DNA of 64,000 bases from Acidobacteriota bacterium (GTDB taxonomy: Bacteria > Acidobacteriota > Thermoanaerobaculia > Gp7-AA8), in NCBI GenBank assembly GCA_021325515.1, contig JAJPHC010000039.1:1-64000 (forward strand), in the 5' to 3' direction. The translations under genes were made by a program, and so were the position numbers. The notes under the pieces are model-generated. The model worked only from the letters and a program-made list of their open reading frames with translations, made no database searches and had not been told where the DNA came from. Below, in pieces: positions 57,859 to 64,000 of the stretch (the stretch's first letter is position 1; every line of letters begins with the position of its first letter).

Positions 57859-60054
57859 ATGGAGTATCGGAAGCTCTGGATCGCGTTGGGTACCGTCCTC
57901 GCGGTCTCATTTCTCGTCCTCGGCGGCGTCGGCTATCGCGGTATTCAAAACGCCCCTCCCATCCCGCAGCGCGTCGTTACCACGGATGGAACGCTTCTCT
58001 TCGACGGCGACACGATCCGCGATGGGCAGAACGTGTGGCAGTCGCTCGGCGGCCAGGAGATCGGCTCGATCTTCGGCCATGGCGCATACGTCGCGCCGGA
58101 CTGGACCGCCGATTACCTCCATCGTGAGTGCATCATCCTGAAGTCGCGCGGCATCGATCCGAAGACACTGCGCGTCAACACCTTCGATCCTTCGACGAAG
58201 ACTCTGACGATCTCGCCGGAGCGCGCGGCCGCCTTCGAACAGCTCGCGTCCTACTACGCGGATGTCTTCGGACAGGGCCGCAAGGAATACGCGATTCCGC
58301 GCGGCGCGCTCGTCGATGTCCTCCGGCAGCGCCAGATGGCCTCCTTCTTCTTCTGGACCTCGTGGGTCGCCTCGACGACGCGGCCCGGCAGCGATGTGAC
58401 CTACACACAGAACTGGCCCCACGAGGATCTCATCGACAACCGCCCGACCTCAGCCTCGATCATGTGGTCGATGGCCAGCGTCATCCTCCTCATCGCCGGC
58501 GTGGGCGGCATGATCTGGTACTTCGGCGCGAAGGGCCATGACGAGAAGTCCACTCCACCTTCGGCCGATCCGCTCCTCGGACTGCGCGCGACGCCGTCCC
58601 AGAAAGCGACGATCAAATACTTCCTCGTCGTCGCCGCACTCTTCGTGGTGCAGTTGATGGTTGGGGGAATCGCAGCACACTACGGCGTCGAAGGGAACGG
58701 CTTCTTCGGCTTCCCTCTCGATCGCTATCTCCCCTACTCCATCGTCCGGACGTGGCATCTGCAGATCGGCATCTTCTGGATCGCAACGTCATGGCTGGCC
58801 ACGGGCCTGTTCCTCGCTCCGCTCATCGGCGGAGAAGAGCCGAAGGGCCAGCGCCTCGGCGTCAACCTGCTGTTCGGCGCGCTCGTGCTCGTCGTCGGCG
58901 GCTCGCTCACCGGCGAATGGCTCGGCATCCAGCAGAAGCTGGGACGTCTCTGGTTCTGGCTCGGCGCGCAGGGCTACGAGTATGTGGATCTCGGGCGCCT
59001 CTGGCAGATCCTCCTCTTCACCGGTCTCGTCTTCTGGTTATGGCTGATGTATCGCGCGATCAAGCCGGCGCTGTTTGCAAAAGACCGCCCCGACCGCTCG
59101 CTGCTCCTCCTCTTCCTCACGTCGGCGATCGCGATCCCGATGTTCTATGCAGCGGGATTGATGTACGGGCAGCGCTCGCACATCGTCACCGCGGAGTACT
59201 GGCGCTGGTGGGTGGTGCATCTCTGGGTTGAGGGCTTCTTCGAGGTGTTCGCCACCGTTGCGATCGCGTATCTCTTCACGCGCCTCGGCGTGCTGACGAT
59301 CCGCACCGCGACGAAGGCGACGCTCTTCTCGAGCATCATCTTCCTCTTCGGCGGAGTGATCGGGACGTTCCATCATCTCTACTTCACCGGCATGCCGGTT
59401 CCGGTGCTCGCGCTCGGAGCAGTCTTCAGCGCGCTGGAGATCGTCCCGCTCTGTCTCGTCGGATTCGAAGCGTGGGAGAACATCCGCATCGCGCGCGGCC
59501 TCCCGGAAGCGAAGTGGCTCACGACGTACAAATGGCCGATCTACTTCTTCGTCGCGGTGGCATTCTGGAATCTGGTCGGCGCAGGCCTCTTCGGGTTCCT
59601 CATCAATCCGCCGGTTGCGCTCTATTACATGCAGGGGCTGAATCTCACGCCGGTGCATGGACACACGGCGCTGTTCGGCGTGTACGGCATGCTCGGCATC
59701 GGCCTGATGCTCTTCACGCTGCGCGCGCTGACGCTCGGCCGCAAGTGGAATGAGAAGCCGATCCGCTTCGCATTCTGGGCGATCAACATCGGCCTCCTGC
59801 TGATGGTGATGCTGTCGATGCTGCCGATCGGCATCGCGCAGACCGTGGCCGCGATCGATCACGGCACGTGGTACGCACGCTCGTCGGAATTCCTGCAGAC
59901 ACCATGGCTGCAGAACACGCGCTGGCTGCGCGCCATCGGCGACACGTGCTTCGCCTCCGGCGCCCTCGCACTCGCGTGGTTCATCATCAGTGTCGTTCGT
60001 CCGGAGAAGAAGGATGAAGAGGCAGTGATGGTGGGAGACTTCGAGGCGGCGTAG
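57859..60054 (+). CDS. norZ: Quinol-dependent nitric oxide reductase (qNor)
   Basis: A 731-residue single-subunit NO reductase that reduces 2 NO to N2O with electrons from quinol. The N-terminal 220 residues (DGQNVWQSLGGQEIGSIFGHGAYVAPDWTADYLHRE) are the fused domain that replaces the cytochrome subunit in qNor. The rest has about 13 helices of the heme-copper oxidase type, including a His-containing helix WWVVHLWVEGFFEVFATV and the GTFHHLYFTGMP motif with two His ligands. No other denitrification gene is near, so NO detoxification is the likely role. The Shine-Dalgarno AAAGGAG lies 12 nt upstream of the ATG. Confidence 0.95.
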   Translation: MEYRKLWIALGTVLAVSFLVLGGVGYRGIQNAPPIPQRVVTTDGTLLFDGDTIRDGQNVWQSLGGQEIGSIFGHGAYVAPDWTADYLHRECIILKSRGIDPKTLRVNTFDPSTKTLTISPERAAAFEQLASYYADVFGQGRKEYAIPRGALVDVLRQRQMASFFFWTSWVASTTRPGSDVTYTQNWPHEDLIDNRPTSASIMWSMASVILLIAGVGGMIWYFGAKGHDEKSTPPSADPLLGLRATPSQKATIKYFLVVAALFVVQLMVGGIAAHYGVEGNGFFGFPLDRYLPYSIVRTWHLQIGIFWIATSWLATGLFLAPLIGGEEPKGQRLGVNLLFGALVLVVGGSLTGEWLGIQQKLGRLWFWLGAQGYEYVDLGRLWQILLFTGLVFWLWLMYRAIKPALFAKDRPDRSLLLLFLTSAIAIPMFYAAGLMYGQRSHIVTAEYWRWWVVHLWVEGFFEVFATVAIAYLFTRLGVLTIRTATKATLFSSIIFLFGGVIGTFHHLYFTGMPVPVLALGAVFSALEIVPLCLVGFEAWENIRIARGLPEAKWLTTYKWPIYFFVAVAFWNLVGAGLFGFLINPPVALYYMQGLNLTPVHGHTALFGVYGMLGIGLMLFTLRALTLGRKWNEKPIRFAFWAINIGLLLMVMLSMLPIGIAQTVAAIDHGTWYARSSEFLQTPWLQNTRWLRAIGDTCFASGALALAWFIISVVRPEKKDEEAVMVGDFEAA

Positions 60055-60137
60055 GAGCGCGGGCGTCTCGCCCGATCCCTTTTCCAGTCGCCGGGCGAGA
60101 CGCCCGGCGACTGCGGCCGAGGACGGCCGCGCTCCCC
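60054..60137. terminator. Composite hairpin region after the NO reductase gene
   Basis: Starts at the last base of the stop codon. Outer arms GGAGCGCGG (60054-60062) and CCGCGCTCC enclose three smaller hairpins. The middle one is CCGGGCGAGACGCCCGG with AGTCG/CGACT extension and an AGA loop, the same core as the palindrome in the ABC-F gene. A CCCTTTTCC stretch lies between them. It could act as a terminator and belongs to the dispersed hairpin family. Confidence 0.6.
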
Positions 60138-60139
60138 TA

Positions 60140-60145
60140 TACAAT
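60140..60145 (+). promoter_or_regulatory. -10 box of a probable leaderless promoter (M14 peptidase gene)
   Basis: TACAAT ends 7 nt before the ATG at 60153. It lies immediately downstream of the composite hairpin. Confidence 0.6.
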
Positions 60146-60152
60146 CCGCACC

Positions 60153-61919
60153 ATGCTTTGTGCATTGCTGTTCGCCGCTCAACTCGAAGCGCCGCTTCCT
60201 CCTGCAATTCCCTGGAACGGCAAATCACGTGAGCTCGTCGCGAAAGCGGATGATCCGTGGATCACACCGGCGGAGAAGAGCGGCTTCAGGACGACGCCGA
60301 ACTACGACGAGACGGTCGCCTATCTGCGCAGACTCACCGCCGCCGCTCCGCAACTGCGGATGATCTCGATCGGCAAGAGCGGCGAAGGGCGCGACATCTG
60401 GATGGTCGTCGCGTCGAAGGAACAACTCTTCATGCCCGACGCACTGCACCGCACGGGCAAACCGACGCTGCTCGCGCAGGGAGGCATCCATGCCGGTGAG
60501 ATCGACGGCAAGGACGCGGGCCTCATGCTGCTCCGCGAGCTGCGTCCCGGCGGACGGCTCAGCGGCGTCCTCGATCGCGTCAACCTGCTCTTCATCCCGA
60601 TTCTCAACGTCGATGGCCATGAGCGCGCATCGAAGTTCGGCCGCATCAATCAGCGCGGGCCGGAAGTGATCGGCTGGCGCACCAATGCGCGCAATCTGAA
60701 TCTCAATCGCGATTACATGAAGCTCGACAGCGAAGAAGTTCGCGCCGTCGTCAACGTGCTCGACAAGTGGCAGCCCGATCTCTACTACGACCTGCACGTG
60801 ACCGACGGCGCCGACTATCAGTACGACATCACCTTCGGCTGGAATCATTCGGGTCTCTCGCCGAACATCACGCGCTGGATGGACGGGACGCTGCGTCCCG
60901 CGCTCAACGGCGCGCTCAACGAAATGGGCCACATTCCCGGTCCGCTGATCTTTCCCGCCGACGACAACGATCTGACGAAGGGAATCGTCGACGGCAACGG
61001 ATCGCCGCGATTCTCGACCGGCTACGGCGATCTGCGCCACGTCCCCACGATGCTCGTGGAGAATCACTCGCTCAAGCCGTACGACCAGCGCGTGCTCGGC
61101 ACGCTCGTGCTGCTGGAGCGGACGCTCGACGTCCTGTCGATGGCCGGCCGCGATCTCATTCATGCTGAGGGCGACGACACGCATCTGCGCCTCGATCCGA
61201 TTCCGCTCGACTGGAAAGTGCCCCAGGGCACGCCGCCGGAGATGATCGATTTCAAGGGGATCGAATCGCGCACCGCGGAATCCGCGGTGAGCGGAACGAT
61301 GAAGACCGAATGGCTGGGCAGGCCGGTCACGCTCCGCATGCCGTTCTACCGGCAGACCGAAGTCGCGGCTTCCGTCTCGCGCCCCGCCGCGTATTGGATC
61401 CCCGGCCAGTGGCGCGAGGTCATCGAACGGCTGCGCATGCATGGCATTCAGATGGACCGCATCCTCGAAGCGCGCGACGTCGAGGTCGAGATGTACCGCC
61501 TCCACGACGCGAAGCTCGCGGGCGAAGCGTTCGAAGGCCACGTGCCCGTCACGGCGAAGACGACCGTGGAGCGCAGAAAGGAACACTATCCGCCCGGCTC
61601 CGTCCGCATCCCCGTCGACCAACCCCTCGGCGAGCTCGCCGTGGAGCTGCTCGAGCCCGCATCGGGCGACTCGTTTTTCCAATGGGGCTTCTTCGACGAG
61701 GTGCTGCAGCGCACCGAGTACTTCGAGCGCTACATCATGGAACCACTCGCGCAGAAGATGCTCGCCACCGATGCGAAGCTGAAGGCGGAGTTCGAAAAGA
61801 AACTCGAGACGGACGCGGACTTCAGGAACAACCCTGACAAGCGGCTGCACTTCTTCTACGAACGGACGCCGTACTTCGACGAGCGCTGGATGCTTTATCC
61901 GGTCGGGCGGGAGCGGTAA
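60153..61919 (+). CDS. M14 family metallocarboxypeptidase, exported
   Basis: A 588-residue protein with a short hydrophobic N-terminus. The zinc site is GGIHAGEIDGKDAG (H-x-x-E, about residues 112-115), with a third ligand His in YYDLHVTDG (about 213). MLVENHSL (about 301) holds the candidate catalytic Glu. NARNLNLNRDYMKLD provides the substrate-binding Asn-Arg pair typical of M14. The C-terminal 250 residues, with no matching domain, include a PGSVRIPVDQPLGELAVELLEP segment. It probably removes C-terminal residues from peptides in the periplasm or outside the cell. Confidence 0.9.
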   Translation: MLCALLFAAQLEAPLPPAIPWNGKSRELVAKADDPWITPAEKSGFRTTPNYDETVAYLRRLTAAAPQLRMISIGKSGEGRDIWMVVASKEQLFMPDALHRTGKPTLLAQGGIHAGEIDGKDAGLMLLRELRPGGRLSGVLDRVNLLFIPILNVDGHERASKFGRINQRGPEVIGWRTNARNLNLNRDYMKLDSEEVRAVVNVLDKWQPDLYYDLHVTDGADYQYDITFGWNHSGLSPNITRWMDGTLRPALNGALNEMGHIPGPLIFPADDNDLTKGIVDGNGSPRFSTGYGDLRHVPTMLVENHSLKPYDQRVLGTLVLLERTLDVLSMAGRDLIHAEGDDTHLRLDPIPLDWKVPQGTPPEMIDFKGIESRTAESAVSGTMKTEWLGRPVTLRMPFYRQTEVAASVSRPAAYWIPGQWREVIERLRMHGIQMDRILEARDVEVEMYRLHDAKLAGEAFEGHVPVTAKTTVERRKEHYPPGSVRIPVDQPLGELAVELLEPASGDSFFQWGFFDEVLQRTEYFERYIMEPLAQKMLATDAKLKAEFEKKLETDADFRNNPDKRLHFFYERTPYFDERWMLYPVGRER

Positions 61920-61923
61920 GGGC

Positions 61924-62181
61924 CTATCTCGTCATCACCCACCACATCTTCATCGCGGCCCAGAAGCATGCGACTGCCACGGCGGCGCAGGCGATCGCGA
62001 TCGCGACGCCCAGGTCGAGGATCAGCGTGGCGATGGCGAAGGCGGCGGAGAGACCGCCGATGCCGAGGAGCAGCCACATCAGGATGACCTGGACGAGCGG
62101 CCATTCGGGCATCTCGTCGCGCTCGTAACGCGGGCCGCGGCGGCGGCGCCGGAAGAAGTCGCCCACGACGAACGCGTACAT
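61924..62181 (-). CDS. Small two-helix membrane protein
   Basis: An 85-residue protein. A basic N-terminal part (FFRRRRRGPRYERD) is followed by two hydrophobic helices (VQVILMWLLLGIGGLSAAFAIATLIL and GVAIAIACAAVAVACFWAAMKMWWV). The minus-strand frame stays open much further upstream, but that part shadows the CIGG protein gene. The start is set by the TATTTT box 7 nt before the ATG. It lies 4 nt after the M14 stop, convergent with that gene. The family is not recognised. Confidence 0.65.
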   Translation of the reverse strand: MYAFVVGDFFRRRRRGPRYERDEMPEWPLVQVILMWLLLGIGGLSAAFAIATLILDLGVAIAIACAAVAVACFWAAMKMWWVMTR

Positions 62182-62187
62182 GCGCTC

Positions 62188-62194
62188 TAAAATA
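62188..62194. promoter_or_regulatory. Bidirectional -10 element shared by two divergent genes
   Basis: The AT tract TAAAATA gives TAAAAT on the plus strand, ending 6 nt before the CIGG-protein ATG at 62200. It gives TATTTT on the minus strand, ending 7 nt before the small membrane-protein ATG at 62181. The start codons are only 18 bp apart. Confidence 0.6.
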
Positions 62195-62199
62195 TGCGA

Positions 62200-63330
62200 A
62201 TGCGCCGTTTGATTGCTTCGCTTCTGCTCCTCGCTCCGATCACGCTGTTCGCACAAGGCCGCCGTGGTGAGTGGGTCACGTACAACGAGCATGGCTGCAT
62301 CGGAGGCAGCAAATGTCCCGAGAGGCGGATCCGCGTGAAGCTGGAGGATCGCCCCGTCTACGGTGTGCGTTTCAATGCGAATGACAACATCGGCGATACC
62401 GCGGGCGGCAAGCTGCGCGTGAAGATCGGTGCGGATGTGATTCGCAGCTCGATGGACATCCCGCGACGCGGCGAGACGTTCGTGATCGACGTCGATGGCC
62501 TGCGCGGCGAGTACCTGACGATCGAGGCCGCGGCGGACGACGAAGTCGAAGTCGCCGACATCTCGGTGATGTACGGCAGTGCCGTCGATCGCGGCGGCTC
62601 CAACCGCGGAGGCGGCGGCTACGGCCGCGATCGCAGCGGCTGGCGCACCTATGAGCGCGAGGAATCGTGCATCGGCGGCGAACAGTGCCGGCAGAACGGC
62701 AACCGCATCTCCATCGCCCTCGACGATCTTCCCGTCCTCGGCATCCGCTTCAACGCACGCGACAACATCGGCGAGCGCGCTGACGGCAAGCTCAACGTGC
62801 GCATCGACGATCACAACATCGCGTCGTATGTCGATGTATCGCGCGACGGCAAGAGGCACGAGTTCGATGTCGATCACATCGTCGGGTCGAAGCTGATCAT
62901 CAGTTGCGCGACGGATGACGAGGTCGCGATCAGCGACATCGCCGTGCTGTACGGACGCGACGATGATCGCCGCAACGACCGCTATGGCTCGGGCGATCGT
63001 TACGGGATCGAGCGGGAGAAGCGCGACTCGGGCGGCTGCATCGGCGGCTCGGAGTGCGGCGGCTCGCGCGCGAAGATCCGCATCCCGCTGCACGGCGGAA
63101 GCGTCACCTCGGTCCGCTTCTTCGCGCACGACAACGTCGGAGCGAAGGCCGGCGGCGAGCTGCGCGTGCGCGTCGACAACGAGATCCTGCGCGACTACAT
63201 CGACATCCCGCGCGACGGCCGCACGTTCACGATCGACGGGCATCACGTGGCGGGCGACTACCTGATCATCGAGACGGCCTCGGACGACGAAGTCGTGGTG
63301 CGGGACATCCGCGTGACGTACCGGGAATAA
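62200..63330 (+). CDS. Secreted triple-repeat protein with CIGGxxC motifs
   Basis: A 376-residue protein. A signal peptide (MRRLIASLLLLAPITLFAQG) is followed by three tandem units of about 123 residues. Each begins with CIGG(S/E)-x-C, with first Cys at residues 33, 157 and 280. Each continues through a basic R-x-RI-x-L strand, V-x-(G/S)-(I/V)-RF-x-A-x-DN-(I/V)-G-x-x-A-x-G-(K/E)-LRV, a DI-PR/VS-RDG turn and a final strand such as ADDEVEVADISVMYG. The first two units are separated by a Gly/Arg/Asp linker. The fold looks all-beta, and I do not know the family. The ATG at 62200 is preferred over one two codons upstream because of the -10 position. Confidence 0.8.
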   Translation: MRRLIASLLLLAPITLFAQGRRGEWVTYNEHGCIGGSKCPERRIRVKLEDRPVYGVRFNANDNIGDTAGGKLRVKIGADVIRSSMDIPRRGETFVIDVDGLRGEYLTIEAAADDEVEVADISVMYGSAVDRGGSNRGGGGYGRDRSGWRTYEREESCIGGEQCRQNGNRISIALDDLPVLGIRFNARDNIGERADGKLNVRIDDHNIASYVDVSRDGKRHEFDVDHIVGSKLIISCATDDEVAISDIAVLYGRDDDRRNDRYGSGDRYGIEREKRDSGGCIGGSECGGSRAKIRIPLHGGSVTSVRFFAHDNVGAKAGGELRVRVDNEILRDYIDIPRDGRTFTIDGHHVAGDYLIIETASDDEVVVRDIRVTYRE

Positions 63331-63332
63331 CC

Positions 63333-63393
63333 GTGGAGGGACAGGCGCCTCGCCTGTCCACCGAGCCGACAGGCGAGGCGCCTGTCGCTCCAC
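63333..63393. terminator. Long inverted repeat between convergent genes
   Basis: A 26-nt arm (63333-63358) and its near-perfect complement (63368-63393) flank a 9-nt centre. Each arm itself contains a GACAGGCG-AGG-CGCCTGTC-type palindrome. It lies just after the CIGG stop and just before the stop of the convergent LPG-synthase-TM-like gene, so a bidirectional terminator is likely. Confidence 0.65.
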
Positions 63394-63399
63394 GAAGGA

Positions 63400-64000
63400 C
63401 TACGCTCGCGACGTCAGCCCCACGGCTACGGGAATGCCCACGATCGTCGGGATCCAGAACGAGATGAGTCTGTACGTCAGGACGGCGACGATGGCGATGT
63501 GCGGCTCGATGCCGAGGCCTGTGTAGACGGCGGCCATCGCGACCTCGATCACGGCGATGCCGCCCGGCAGAAAGCTCGCGCGGCCGAGGAGGATCGGGAC
63601 GCCGTAGCCGGCGATGAGCGTGCCGGGGGTTACGGAATGCTGCGCCGCGATGAACGCGAAATAGAGCGTCGTCATGTCGAACGTCAGCGTGAGCAGCGAG
63701 CGCAATGACGCCCGGCGCCAGCCGCCGCCGCGAATCCTGGTCCATGCTTCTTCGATCGTTTCCGCGTCGATCTCCCTGCGCAGCTTCCGCGCGATCGCCA
63801 GCAGCCAGTCGCGCCGCGCCAGCAGCGTGAGCGCGCCGGCCATCATCAGGACCAGCGCGGCGATCACGCCGATCAGCGCGATCTCCGTCGTGCGCGAGAG
63901 CCGGTTCGCGTGCAGCAGCTCGATCGCACTCAGCAGCGCGACGACGACGAGCGCTCCTGTGTCGAAGATACCCGGCAGCCACGCGGCGAGGGCGGCCGAT
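63400..64000 (-). CDS. LPG synthase TM-domain/UPF0104-like membrane protein (5' end outside window)
   Basis: The C-terminal 200 residues of a polytopic membrane protein whose start lies beyond 64000. In frame the 5' end reads SAALAAWLPGIFDTGALVVVALLS, and hydrophobic helices follow. RASFLPGGIAVIEVAMAAVYTGLG and AIVAVLTYRLISFWIPTIVGIPVAV are the typical C-terminal motifs (LPGG-x-G-x-x-E and YR-x-x-SFW-x-P) of the lysylphosphatidylglycerol-synthase TM region and UPF0104 family. Members are thought to flip or modify lipids. Only the 3' part can be judged. Confidence 0.85.
   Translation of the reverse strand, partial: SAALAAWLPGIFDTGALVVVALLSAIELLHANRLSRTTEIALIGVIAALVLMMAGALTLLARRDWLLAIARKLRREIDAETIEEAWTRIRGGGWRRASLRSLLTLTFDMTTLYFAFIAAQHSVTPGTLIAGYGVPILLGRASFLPGGIAVIEVAMAAVYTGLGIEPHIAIVAVLTYRLISFWIPTIVGIPVAVGLTSRA

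Noticed and set aside
62200-63393. Minus-strand frame continuing upstream of the small membrane protein at 61924-62181
   Set aside because: The part beyond 62181 is antisense to the CIGG repeats. Only the C-terminal 85 residues look like a protein and have their own start and -10 box.

Overview
The window is 64 kb of GC-rich, densely coding bacterial chromosome with genes on both strands. No rRNA, tRNA, integrase, transposase or phage gene is visible. The gene repertoire points to the phylum Acidobacteriota: three large Ser/Thr kinases fused to WD40-like, ATPase-TPR or TolB-TPR modules, a CBM9-like/DUF5916 outer-membrane protein, DUF5666, PEGA and NHL/Kelch secreted proteins, a periplasmic propeller-GGDEF protein, an OPT transporter and a Tes-like radical SAM enzyme. 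Thermoanaerobaculia or Vicinamibacteria are plausible classes. This placement is an inference from content, not a database result.

Layout. 0.1-8 kb: a giant soluble hybrid histidine kinase with about twelve 92-residue HAMP-type repeats, a small membrane protein and a DUF4388-FHA protein. 8-16 kb: a DUF5916 protein, glycerol kinase and a 14-repeat Kelch protein with a c-type heme motif. 16-25.6 kb: OsmC and macro-domain proteins, a GT39-type membrane glycosyltransferase, two Ser/Thr kinases, a DUF4126 membrane protein and an isoprenylcysteine-methyltransferase-like protein. 25.6-28 kb: a minus-strand set of an Lgt-like transferase, a Tes/MJ0619-like radical SAM enzyme and a small membrane protein, which I read as a candidate membrane-lipid module. 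28-33.6 kb: a DUF4239 remnant, a secreted HExxH protein, a DUF2238 protein, an OPT transporter, a peroxiredoxin and an RluA-type pseudouridine synthase. 33.6-40.4 kb: a degenerate matrixin-like secreted protein, a kinase-TPR protein, a V4R-like protein, a CPXCG protein and a GNAT acetyltransferase. 40.4-50 kb: a DUF5666 lipoprotein, ABC-F ATPase, RlmN, GGDEF sensor, PEGA protein and glycogen synthase. 50-64 kb: a 1844-residue NHL/Fn3 protein, a secreted caspase-fold protein, a repeat array, quinol-dependent NO reductase, an M14 carboxypeptidase, a triple-repeat CIGG protein and a truncated LPG-synthase-TM-like protein.

Three non-coding patterns stand out. (1) A 44-bp imperfect palindrome occurs six times, single, in tandem and as inverted pairs, always at gene 3' ends. 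In two genes it supplies the stop codon. This is REP/REPIN-like behaviour. (2) Many genes without a Shine-Dalgarno sequence have a TANNNT-type box ending 6-7 nt before the start codon, as expected of leaderless transcripts. In one place a single AT tract can serve as the -10 box in both directions. (3) A family of GC-rich hairpins whose 3-nt loop is closed by CG on both sides recurs at gene ends and once inside the ABC-F coding sequence. Separate low-complexity GGGGCRCT arrays share a 26-nt identical block at 8.2 and 57.8 kb. At protein level, a C-terminal H-(I/V/L)-x-x-L repeat shared by two unrelated secreted proteins and the CIGG triple repeat are the best candidates for undescribed domains.
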